A DNA stretch of 5,544 bases from Prevotella sp. (GTDB taxonomy: Bacteria; Bacteroidota; Bacteroidia; Bacteroidales; Bacteroidaceae): NCBI GenBank assembly GCA_022732315.1, contig JAIJUV010000176.1, positions 1 through 5,544 of the forward strand. Direction: 5' to 3'. The position numbers and the translations under genes were made by a program. The notes beneath the pieces are model-generated. The model searched no databases, was not told the DNA's origin, and saw only the letters and a program-made list of their open reading frames with translations. Shown here piece by piece: positions 1-5,544 of this stretch (the first letter of the stretch is position 1; every line of letters begins with the position of its first letter).

Positions 1-4
1 TTAT

Positions 5-23
5 GTTTTGGGAATCCCAAAAC
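5..23. repeat. Inverted repeat near the left edge
   Basis: The arms GTTTTGGGA (5-13) and TCCCAAAAC (15-23) are perfect reverse complements around a single central A. With so short a loop it is a poor RNA hairpin for termination unless the inner pairs open. It could be a DNA-level palindrome such as a protein-binding site, the edge of a repeat, or part of a terminator for a gene to the left. No U-tract follows on the plus strand. Confidence 0.6.
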
Positions 24-80
24 GCCTCGCTCCACCATGAGGGCGGAGGAATTTTGCTCCCGACGGTCGCAGAAAGTGAG

Positions 81-104
81 TGTACCAACTGTAAACAGTG
101 TACA
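81..104. repeat. Imperfect palindrome upstream of the promoter
   Basis: Two nested arm pairs are visible. ACTGT (88-92) pairs with ACAGT (95-99) across a two-base AA loop, and TGTAC (81-85) pairs with GTACA (100-104). A CA bulge at 86-87 on the left separates the two pairs. It lies about 130 bases before the likely promoter boxes. A role as a regulator-binding site or as the end of an upstream transcript is possible but unproven. Confidence 0.45.
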
Positions 105-235
105 GAATGACAAGCATACAGGAATATAGTTACCAAATAGTAGCACTATACAATGCAACAGAATACAGCTAAAATCCACCCAAAATTAGCATTTTCAAAC
201 ATTTTATATTAAACTGTGTTAAAAGATGCGCAACG

Positions 236-266
236 TTTTGATAAAAATATTATTTTTGTAGTTTTA
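236..266 (+). promoter_or_regulatory. Probable Bacteroidetes-type promoter of the peptide operon
   Basis: Bacteroidetes housekeeping promoters carry a -7 box TAnnTTTG and a -33 TTTG-like box about 19-21 bases apart. Two overlapping solutions are seen. TATTTTTG at 251-258 is a perfect -7 box but has no good -33 box at the right distance. TAGTTTTA at 259-266 matches all but the last base of the -7 box and has TTTTG (236-240) 18 bases upstream. Either would start transcription at about 265-275, leaving a leader of about 50-60 bases before the precursor start at 324. The choice between them is uncertain. Confidence 0.5.
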
Positions 267-323
267 TAGCAATAAGAACAATTCAATATTAATTTAACAG
301 GGTAGGATCCTAAAACATCAAGT

Positions 324-554
324 ATGGAAGAAAGACATTTTTCTACATTAGTATCCTTATTGGGAGAAGATGTCCTGTCTGACGATTGTTTGGTAGTCGT
401 GACAGGTGGTAATGATGACAAAAATCAGAATCAGAATCAGCAATTTGAAAAGGGAGAGAATTTACCTTGCATACTTAACAAGAAATATGGTAAGGAGAAT
501 TATATTATAGAAGATTTTTACAACTTTTTAATAGAAAGTAATAATGAGAAATAG
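324..554 (+). CDS. Double-glycine leader peptide precursor (putative secreted peptide)
   Basis: This 76-residue protein looks like a precursor cut and exported by the C39-type transporter encoded two genes downstream. Residues 1-29 form a leader ending in Gly28-Gly29. Counting back from the cut, Leu18 (-12), Ser19 (-11), Leu23 (-7) and Val26 (-4) fall on the conserved positions of double-glycine leaders; the usual Glu at -8 is Cys22. The predicted mature peptide (30-76) begins NDD, has an Asn/Gln repeat at 34-40, one Cys (49), and an aromatic, possibly helical end (60-71, IIEDFYNFLIE). By count it has 9 acidic and 6 Lys residues, so it is acidic, unlike typical cationic bacteriocins. No modifying enzyme is encoded nearby, so it may be unmodified. 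The start at 324 gives a complete leader; no clear Shine-Dalgarno is seen. The 3' end overlaps the next gene by 11 bases, suggesting translational coupling. Its activity is unknown: bacteriocin, signal or another secreted factor. Confidence 0.8.
   Translation: MEERHFSTLVSLLGEDVLSDDCLVVVTGGNDDKNQNQNQQFEKGENLPCILNKKYGKENYIIEDFYNFLIESNNEK
423..440 (+). repeat. Three tandem AATCAG hexamers in the precursor gene
   Basis: Three perfect copies of AATCAG lie in frame and encode Asn-Gln three times (residues 34-39), just after the predicted leader cleavage site. Gain or loss of copies by slippage would change the length of the mature peptide by two residues per unit without breaking the frame. Confidence 0.85.
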
Positions 555-2652
555 TTTTTGTATATTTTTTCTTCTTTGGGTTACTTTGGATGTTTTTAGT
601 GGGGAAAAATGTCTCTTCACAATAGACTCTGATTTTATAGTAACCGATACAATATCAAAGAGCTTGTCTGATACATCTAGAATCTTTAGCTTGTCAGATG
701 TCGTTGTGAAAGGTTCAAATATCATAACAAAATCAGACCGCTTAATATTAATTCCAACTTCTAATATGCAGAAGGCATCATCATCTGCATGGGATTTGCT
801 GAGCAAAATAAAACTGCCAGGAGTAATCGTTGACCGCCAGAACAAGAATGCAACAACTATTGATGGAAGTAATATACTTTTTAAAATCAACAACATTGAT
901 GCCACTATTGCAGATTTTTTGACGATAATCCCAAGCGATGTAAAAAAGATAGAGCTTTTTGATAAATTAGGAGCACGATATAATGACAGCAACATTAGTG
1001 CAATCATTAACATTGTAACCAAAAGGCATACTTCTGGTGGACAATTTGGACTCTATGAAGATGCAGCTCTAACAACAATGTCGCTATATAATAGTGCTTA
1101 TGTCAAATTTAACAAGGCAAACAGTTTGTTTAGCCTAAGCTATAATAGCAAGTACCGAGATTATTCCAATTCATACACAGATACGTATCTAGAAAATGAA
1201 GATGTTGAAATATCCAGAAAGGGCATCGAATCGCCATATGGATACTTTCTTCAAAATATAGATGCTGCATATAATTATTATAAGAATAACTTTACATTTA
1301 ATATAAAATTCAACTATAGTACAAACCGAAACACCAATCAAAATTGCTCACAGGAGATATTTGATAAGAAAAGTTTGATAGGAAATTCATTTAGGTCACC
1401 AAAAGACAAAAGTCATTCACCTGCAATAGACTTGTTTTCTGAATATAAAATTTCCTCCAAACAGTCATTGCTCTTTAATATGGTAGGAAAAATATTACAG
1501 ACAAACTATGATTATTCATATACTGAAAATGTAAACGAAAATAATTCCCATTTTGAGTATGGGGTAGAAGGAAAGCGTAAGTCTCTTATAACAGAAATCA
1601 TGCATACTTATTCTTTAAAAAATCTTTCATGGGATTCTGGTTTAAGATACAAATATTCAGACACTCACAATTTATATAGTTATGATATTATAAATGATTT
1701 TGATTCAAAAGACCAAAATTTATATGCTTATACCCAATTCTCGGGGAATGTTAAAAATATCTACTACATGGGAGGAATAGGTATAAATTGGGTTAGTTTC
1801 AAGGAAGGTGGCAATTCTTTTTACAAAGTATTATATCGTCCTTTAGGCAGAATTAAGTATATGCCTTTAGACAATTTTAGTATGTCTTATCAATTTTCAA
1901 TGCAACCAACAATACCAAGCTTGTCAACATTAAGTGGAATTACAAAAAGTTTGAATAGATATGAATTCGAAACAGGCAATTCTGCCTTGCATCCTTATGA
2001 CAACATAAAACATAAATTATCTTTATCTTGGAATCCTAACAGATGGTATATTTCACTAAACTACAATATCGAAAGTGCAAAAAATCTTTTTGCGCCTGGT
2101 ATTTATTGTCAAAATGGGAAATTAGGTTATCAACATATAAATTTTGATTCAAAAACTGTTAGTAAAATAGATTTTTACACAAGCTTTGACATCATAAAGG
2201 ATATGTTGTTCATTGATGGTTATATTTCATACAACTATTATAAATTTAGAATAGAAGACGAAACTTTCTCTTTAACAGACTATACATATGGTGGGAAGAT
2301 AGTGTTCTACCTGAAAAACTTTTCTGCAAATATATCTTTCAATCATAATCCAAAGGAATTATTTGGAATGAAAAGTTTTTACGGAGAATCCACAGGTAGC
2401 GTTGATTGTTCCTATAAATACAAAAGAATGACTTTCTCACTTGGAATATGGAATCCGTTTAAAAAATATGTTCAGAGTTCTGGTTTCGAGTATGCTAGAA
2501 ATGATTTATATAAAACTGAGCATTTCAGAATAAAAGACAATGCTAATATGATAACCCTAGGTGTTGCCTATGACATAAATTGGGGTAAATCTTATAAGGC
2601 AAGAAATAAAAGATTAAATAATTCGGACAACATAGATGGTATCGTAAAATAA
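544..2652 (+). CDS. Outer-membrane beta-barrel protein with TonB-receptor plug domain
   Basis: This 702-residue protein resembles the Bacteroidetes outer-membrane beta-barrel family related to TonB-dependent receptors (PF14905-like). Residues 1 to about 20 form a signal peptide with a hydrophobic core (FCIFFLLWV). There is little room for the carboxypeptidase-like N-terminal domain many relatives carry. LSDVVVKG at 50-57 resembles the segment before the plug in SusC-like proteins and may act as a TonB box. The plug spans about 58-160 and ends in IINIVTK (154-160), a hallmark of the family. The rest shows the alternating, Tyr/Asn/Ser-rich pattern of a large barrel, and the extreme C terminus has the NKRLNNSD-type tail common in these proteins. 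It starts inside the precursor gene and stops two bases before the exporter gene, so it belongs to the same operon. It may pass the peptide across the outer membrane or act as its receptor; that role is inferred from position only. The gene is very AT-rich. Confidence 0.85.
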   Translation: MRNSFCIFFLLWVTLDVFSGEKCLFTIDSDFIVTDTISKSLSDTSRIFSLSDVVVKGSNIITKSDRLILIPTSNMQKASSSAWDLLSKIKLPGVIVDRQNKNATTIDGSNILFKINNIDATIADFLTIIPSDVKKIELFDKLGARYNDSNISAIINIVTKRHTSGGQFGLYEDAALTTMSLYNSAYVKFNKANSLFSLSYNSKYRDYSNSYTDTYLENEDVEISRKGIESPYGYFLQNIDAAYNYYKNNFTFNIKFNYSTNRNTNQNCSQEIFDKKSLIGNSFRSPKDKSHSPAIDLFSEYKISSKQSLLFNMVGKILQTNYDYSYTENVNENNSHFEYGVEGKRKSLITEIMHTYSLKNLSWDSGLRYKYSDTHNLYSYDIINDFDSKDQNLYAYTQFSGNVKNIYYMGGIGINWVSFKEGGNSFYKVLYRPLGRIKYMPLDNFSMSYQFSMQPTIPSLSTLSGITKSLNRYEFETGNSALHPYDNIKHKLSLSWNPNRWYISLNYNIESAKNLFAPGIYCQNGKLGYQHINFDSKTVSKIDFYTSFDIIKDMLFIDGYISYNYYKFRIEDETFSLTDYTYGGKIVFYLKNFSANISFNHNPKELFGMKSFYGESTGSVDCSYKYKRMTFSLGIWNPFKKYVQSSGFEYARNDLYKTEHFRIKDNANMITLGVAYDINWGKSYKARNKRLNNSDNIDGIVK

Positions 2653-2654
2653 AA

Positions 2655-2936
2655 ATGATGAAAAAATTTCCACTTTTCATACAACATGATTCTATGCAAT
2701 GTGGCATAGCTTGTTTGTGTATGATATGTAAGTTTTTCGGTCGTAGCATTTCCATAGAAACTATGGCAAACTTATGTCATGCTAATAAAGAGGGAGTGTC
2801 TTTAATGGGATTAAGTGAGTCTGCTACGATTCTTGGTTTTCATGCTATAGCTGCAAGAACCAGTATCAATAAGTTACAAATTGTTCCTCTTCCTTGCATT
2901 TTGCATTGGAATCAAAATCATTTTGTCGTTTTATAA
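2655..2936 (+). CDS. C39 peptidase domain, N-terminal fragment of a frameshifted peptidase/ABC exporter
   Basis: This 93-residue reading frame is the front of a bacteriocin-type processing ABC transporter (peptidase C39). That domain cuts leader peptides after Gly-Gly on the cytoplasmic side before export. Visible catalytic features are Gln10 (oxyanion hole) and Cys16 in QHDSMQCGIAC, and His89 in HWNQNHFVVL. The third catalytic residue, Asp in the ADPGKG motif, is encoded only after the break, in the -1 frame. The frame stops at TAA 2934-2936. Adding one T to the T run at 2929-2932 would give HFVVFIKNNKYYIADPGKG and a continuous protein of 731 residues, normal for this family. Alone, the fragment lacks the Asp and should be inactive. 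It starts two bases after the barrel gene; an alternative ATG lies one codon on (2658). The break could be an assembly error, a real mutation or, less likely, programmed frameshifting. Confidence 0.8.
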   Translation: MMKKFPLFIQHDSMQCGIACLCMICKFFGRSISIETMANLCHANKEGVSLMGLSESATILGFHAIAARTSINKLQIVPLPCILHWNQNHFVVL

Positions 2937-4849
2937 AGAACAACAAATACTATATTGCTGACCCAGGAAAAGGTTTGATAACTTATACTCTTGATGAATT
3001 CAAGAAACATTGGCTAAGCACAAATACCAATGGTGAAGATAAGGGCATCGCTATGTTCTTGGAAACTACACCTGCCTTTTTTGCTTACAAGATGCAGAAT
3101 GAAGAGAGCATAAAAGAAAAGCGGTCTTTTCGTTTTCTCTTGGGGTATGTGAAGAAATATCGTAAGTATTTTGGGCAAATTATACTAGGTTTGGTTGTTG
3201 GAAGCCTTTTACAGTTAGTCTTGCCATTTCTCACCCAATCTATTGTTGATGTTGGCATCAAAAACCAAGACATTGGTTTTGTTTGGCTTATATTGTTGGG
3301 ACAGCTAATGCTAACAATTAGCCGAACTGCTATTGACTTTATCCGTAGATGGTTATTGCTTCATATCTCCTTGCGCATTAACATTTCACTATTGAGTGAC
3401 TTCTTCATTAAATTACTGAAGCTTCCAATGTCTTTCTTTGACACAAAGCTTATGGGAGATTTGATGCAAAGAATGAGTGACCATAGTCGCGTGAATAAAT
3501 TTCTCACACAGCAGACACTCAACATAACATTTGCGATGTTCACTTTTGTTGTGTTTTCTGTGGTGCTGTTTTTATACGATAAATTTGTGTTTGCTATCTT
3601 CTTGCTTGGAAGTGTTCTCTATGGCGCATGGATGACTTTATTCTTAAGACGGAGGAAAGTACTAGATTATGAGTTATTTGAACAGCAAGCCATCAACAAC
3701 AACAAAACTTATGAGTTCATCACCTCTATGCAAGAAATCAAATTGCAGGATTGTGAGCAACGCAGAAGATGGGAATGGGAAGATACACAAGCTGATTTGT
3801 TTGGAGTACAGATGAAATCGCTCAAACTCCAACAAATGCAAGAAGCTGGGTGCATATTCATCAATGAAACAAAAAATACCATCATTACAGTTATAGCTGC
3901 AACAGCGGTAATTCACGGAGACATGACCCTTGGCATGATGCTTGCCATACAGTATATTATTGGTCAATTAAATACACCTGTAGATCAATTGATGAACTTC
4001 TTTTATTCCCTGCAAGATGTGAAGATTAGCTTGGAACGTATCAACGAGATTCACCAGATGGATGATGAGAATGGAAAGGAAGGCTTGCTGACTTCTATTG
4101 AAGATAAGAATGAGGGCATTGACATCAAGAACATCATATTCAAGTACGACCCACATGCTTTGCGCAAGACCATAGATGATGTGCGCATTCACATTCCGCA
4201 AGGTAAGGTAACTGCCATCGTTGGCGCATCTGGCAGTGGAAAGACCACCCTCATCCGCTTAATGCTAGGTTATTATTCTGTCTTGGAGGGACAAATCAAC
4301 ATTGGCAATACCAACATTAACAAGCTCAACAAGAAATGGTGGCGCAGACAATGTGGCGTAGTGATGCAGGATGGCGTTATCTTCTCGGAGAGTATAGCAC
4401 GAAACATTGCCGTTGACGATGGCGACATAGACAAGGAACGGTTGTTGAAAGCAGCCGAGATAGCTTGTATCAAGGATTATGTGATGGCTTTGCCTCTGAA
4501 GTTCAACACCAAGATTGGACGTGATGGCGTGGGACTGAGCCAGGGACAGAAACAACGCATCTTGATAGCGAGGGCGGTGTATAAGAATCCTGACTATATC
4601 TTCCTTGACGAGGCAACCAACTCGCTAGATGCTAACAACGAGAGAAGCATCGTGGAGAACTTGGATAAGTTCTACAAGGGCAAGACTGTTGTGATTGTGG
4701 CTCATCGCCTAAGCACGGTGAAGAATGCCGACCAAATTGTGGTCATCGACCATGGAAATGTGGTTGAAGTTGGCAATCATGAATCGCTGACAGCCAAGCG
4801 AGGAGCATACTATAATCTTGTGAAGAATCAGTTGGAATTGGGAAACTAA
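2894..4849 (+). CDS. ABC exporter portion (membrane and ATPase domains) of the frameshifted peptidase/ABC transporter
   Basis: This is the rest of the same exporter, in the -1 frame. The TTG at 2894 is only the first possible start; residues before about 2930 are out-of-frame C39 sequence, so the true join is near 2929-2933. If translated separately, ATG 3053 (MFLETTPAFF) is a likelier start and would omit the peptidase. Numbered as a repaired 731-residue protein, it has the C39 Asp103, then about six membrane segments between roughly 165 and 440, then the ATPase domain. The ATPase has Walker A GASGSGKTT (524 on), Q-loop Gln572, signature LSQGQ (628-632), Walker B with Asp652 and Glu653, and H-loop His684. 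All ATPase residues needed for activity are present. LSQGQ in place of LSGGQ is, as I recall, common in Bacteroidetes relatives. The expected substrate is the double-glycine peptide encoded at 324-554. Sampled GC rises from about one third before 4000 to about one half within the ATPase domain. Confidence 0.85.
   Translation: MHFALESKSFCRFIKNNKYYIADPGKGLITYTLDEFKKHWLSTNTNGEDKGIAMFLETTPAFFAYKMQNEESIKEKRSFRFLLGYVKKYRKYFGQIILGLVVGSLLQLVLPFLTQSIVDVGIKNQDIGFVWLILLGQLMLTISRTAIDFIRRWLLLHISLRINISLLSDFFIKLLKLPMSFFDTKLMGDLMQRMSDHSRVNKFLTQQTLNITFAMFTFVVFSVVLFLYDKFVFAIFLLGSVLYGAWMTLFLRRRKVLDYELFEQQAINNNKTYEFITSMQEIKLQDCEQRRRWEWEDTQADLFGVQMKSLKLQQMQEAGCIFINETKNTIITVIAATAVIHGDMTLGMMLAIQYIIGQLNTPVDQLMNFFYSLQDVKISLERINEIHQMDDENGKEGLLTSIEDKNEGIDIKNIIFKYDPHALRKTIDDVRIHIPQGKVTAIVGASGSGKTTLIRLMLGYYSVLEGQINIGNTNINKLNKKWWRRQCGVVMQDGVIFSESIARNIAVDDGDIDKERLLKAAEIACIKDYVMALPLKFNTKIGRDGVGLSQGQKQRILIARAVYKNPDYIFLDEATNSLDANNERSIVENLDKFYKGKTVVIVAHRLSTVKNADQIVVIDHGNVVEVGNHESLTAKRGAYYNLVKNQLELGN
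2928..2936 (+). other. Frameshift site in the peptidase/ABC exporter
   Basis: The zero frame reads GTT TTA TAA and stops. The continuing frame resumes as TTT ATA AAG (2930 onward). A single extra T in the run of four at 2929-2932 would join the two frames exactly at a conserved point of the C39 domain, between the catalytic His and Asp. The local bases do not form a classical X XXY YYZ slippery heptamer, and I see no obvious stimulatory hairpin immediately downstream, so an indel or assembly error is favoured over programmed shifting. Confidence 0.8.
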
Positions 4850-4861
4850 AATGCTTTTGAC

Positions 4862-5338
4862 ATGGAACAGAAAGAAAAAGAAACAGATAATATCGAGTTG
4901 AGAAGCGAGAAGGTGAGGAACGTGATAGGCAAGGTTCCTCCTCGCCTCGTCAGCTTGGGAACGGTTGTCATTACGATAATAGTCCTCGCCCTCGCAGTTG
5001 CTTTCTACAAGATACCTTATCCTATATCCATAGATGCTAATGGTGAGGTCATCAATCAAAGAACAGTGCAAGTGTTTGTGCCATATAAGTATTTGTATCT
5101 TTTCGATAAGCCAAGGACTGCTCATGTTTCTTTTGAGGGCAACGACAATACATCTTATAACTGCAACATTGTAAGCCATAAAGCCAGGCTCATACATAGG
5201 GAAGATGGCAACTATTTTATGGCTATAGCCACAGTGAGCACACAGGGACAAAATACTCCTATACTGCAAAAGTATATGAAAGCCGATGTGAGAATCATCG
5301 TCAGCAATAAAACGTTATGGCAACAGGTATTCGGATAA
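4862..5338 (+). CDS. Short HlyD-like periplasmic accessory protein, inner-membrane anchored
   Basis: This 158-residue protein resembles the two ends of a membrane fusion (HlyD-type) protein joined together. Residues 1-28 are cytoplasmic and include IELRSEKVRNVIGKVPPRL (11-29), a stretch I associate with Bacteroidetes HlyD-like proteins beside peptidase ABC exporters. Residues 29-49 form one membrane helix. The periplasmic part begins PYPISIDANGEV and ends KADVRIIVSNKTLWQQVFG, like the first beta strand and last segment of HlyD proteins. The long alpha-helical hairpin and lipoyl halves of full HlyD proteins (usually about 400 residues) are absent. It starts 12 bases after the exporter stop; an ATG at 4851 is in another frame and closes quickly. 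It probably couples the exporter to the periplasm or the outer-membrane partner. Both termini look intact, so it seems a naturally short form rather than a truncation. Assignment rests on motif resemblance only. Confidence 0.65.
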   Translation: MEQKEKETDNIELRSEKVRNVIGKVPPRLVSLGTVVITIIVLALAVAFYKIPYPISIDANGEVINQRTVQVFVPYKYLYLFDKPRTAHVSFEGNDNTSYNCNIVSHKARLIHREDGNYFMAIATVSTQGQNTPILQKYMKADVRIIVSNKTLWQQVFG

Positions 5339-5368
5339 ACTATATCCGAATACCTGCTGTTTGTTTTT
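5324..5368 (+). terminator. Intrinsic terminator overlapping the end of the operon's last gene
   Basis: The arm CAGGTATTCGGATA (5324-5337) pairs perfectly with TATCCGAATACCTG (5343-5356), giving 14 base pairs and a five-base loop. A T-rich tail follows, ending in TTTTT at 5364-5368. The left arm contains the last four codons and most of the stop codon of the HlyD-like gene, so coding sequence and terminator share bases. This marks the end of the operon. Confidence 0.85.
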
Positions 5369-5443
5369 GGATGCATATTGTGTTGGTAAGCATCAGATTT
5401 TACGCAAAAGTTCTAATTTTCATAAAATTCCTCTTGTAAATCA

Positions 5444-5473
5444 TTGGATATTTAGAAAAATATCGTATCTTTG
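5444..5473 (+). promoter_or_regulatory. Bacteroidetes-type promoter for a gene beyond the right edge
   Basis: TATCTTTG at 5466-5473 is a perfect TAnnTTTG -7 box. TTGG at 5444-5447 is a plausible -33 box with an 18-base spacer. Transcription would start around 5480 and run rightward through the two hairpins at 5493-5538. The gene it serves is not in the window. Positions 5369-5443, between the terminator and this promoter, contain no recognisable feature. Confidence 0.6.
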
Positions 5474-5492
5474 TCCCCGAATTAAGGCGTTC

Positions 5493-5538
5493 TTTGCATA
5501 TTGCAAAATACAGAAACGAGCAGAAGTCCGCTCGTTTC
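5493..5538. other. Two adjacent hairpins at the right edge, possible leader or convergent terminator
   Basis: The first hairpin pairs TTTGCA (5493-5498) with TGCAAA (5502-5507) across three bases. The second pairs GAAACGAGC (5513-5521) with GCTCGTTTC (5530-5538) across eight bases. On the plus strand they would lie in the 5' leader of the next transcript. On the minus strand the second hairpin is followed by a T-rich stretch (TGTATTTT), so it could also end a convergent gene to the right. The window stops too soon to decide. Confidence 0.5.
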
Positions 5539-5544
5539 CATATT

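Larger units (their letters stand above)
1..323. other. Intergenic region upstream of the peptide operon, no gene seen
   Basis: No credible coding sequence is visible. The longest open stretches here are about 35-48 codons on either strand and match no family I recognise. The first 80 bases or so are clearly richer in G and C than what follows and contain several small palindromes: 5-23, CGAC-G-GTCG at 61-69, and 81-104. Positions 105-323 are AT-rich and hold the probable operon promoter at 236-266. A 10-base perfect palindrome (TAGGATCCTA, 303-312) lies in the expected 5' untranslated region, 11 bases before the precursor start codon. The left patch could be the end of an upstream transcription unit or a dispersed repeat, but nothing in the window decides this. 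Confidence 0.6.

Noticed and set aside
3..110. Short plus-strand frame from ATG at 3 (35 codons)
   Set aside because: It is cut by many palindromes, has no ribosome-binding or promoter context in the window, and the opposite strand is equally open. I treated it as non-coding.
423..440. CRISPR-like or other direct-repeat array
   Set aside because: The three hexamers are contiguous and in frame within the precursor gene, with no spacers. No CRISPR-like array was seen anywhere in the window.
544..612. Lipoprotein signal (Cys23 of the barrel protein)
   Set aside because: The residues before Cys23 (GEK) do not form a lipobox, and a plug-barrel protein is expected to have an ordinary signal peptide.
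528..1022. Minus-strand open frame of 164 codons opposite the start of the barrel gene
   Set aside because: It lies antisense to the signal peptide and plug region, which have clear family features on the plus strand, and its translation shows no recognisable domain.
2928..2936. Programmed -1 ribosomal frameshift
   Set aside because: The bases do not form a canonical slippery heptamer and no clear stimulatory hairpin or Shine-Dalgarno was seen. It is kept only as a less likely explanation of the broken exporter.
4709..5269. Minus-strand open frame of 186 codons opposite the end of the exporter and the HlyD-like gene
   Set aside because: The plus strand carries the conserved end of the ATPase domain and the HlyD-like protein. 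The antisense translation has no recognisable motif.

Overview
The window looks like Bacteroidales DNA, most likely from the Prevotella/Segatella group. The reasons are promoter boxes of the TAnnTTTG type, start sites with little or no Shine-Dalgarno sequence, and protein families typical of that phylum. These are an outer-membrane beta-barrel protein with a TonB-type plug, a peptidase-containing ABC transporter with the LSQGQ signature variant, and a very short HlyD-like protein. The genus is an inference; no rRNA or other marker gene is present.

Layout: positions 1-323 hold no convincing gene. They contain a relatively GC-rich, palindrome-bearing patch (about 1-104), then AT-rich DNA with a probable promoter at 236-266. 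From 324 to 5338 there is one tightly packed plus-strand operon. It encodes a 76-aa peptide precursor with a double-glycine leader (324-554), a 702-aa outer-membrane barrel with a plug domain (544-2652, overlapping the precursor by 11 bp), a C39 peptidase/ABC exporter (2655-4849, split by a -1 frameshift at about 2929-2933) and a 158-aa membrane-anchored HlyD-like protein (4862-5338). A strong intrinsic terminator (5324-5368) overlaps the last codons of the final gene. Beyond it lies a Bacteroidetes-type promoter (5444-5473) and two hairpins that may be the leader of a gene starting outside the window.

How the genes fit together: the precursor leader matches the double-glycine consensus at the key positions, and the next-but-one gene encodes the enzyme class that cuts such leaders. 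The simple reading is a dedicated peptide maturation and secretion operon. The C39 domain removes the leader, the ABC domains move the peptide across the inner membrane, the small HlyD-like protein assists in the periplasm, and the plug-barrel protein handles the outer membrane. Two points are unusual. No TolC-type channel is present, while the HlyD-like protein lacks the long hairpin that normally reaches TolC. No peptide-modifying enzyme or recognisable immunity gene is present either. The peptide could be an unmodified bacteriocin, a signal or another secreted factor; its predicted mature part is acidic, unlike most bacteriocins.

The exporter is split by what looks like one missing T in a T run. 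As given, it would not make a full-length protein unless the base is an assembly error or the ribosome shifts frame. Base composition also changes sharply inside this gene. The peptide, the barrel and the front of the exporter are AT-rich, while the ATPase domain and the start of the HlyD-like gene are near 50% GC in sampled lines, which suggests a mosaic origin.
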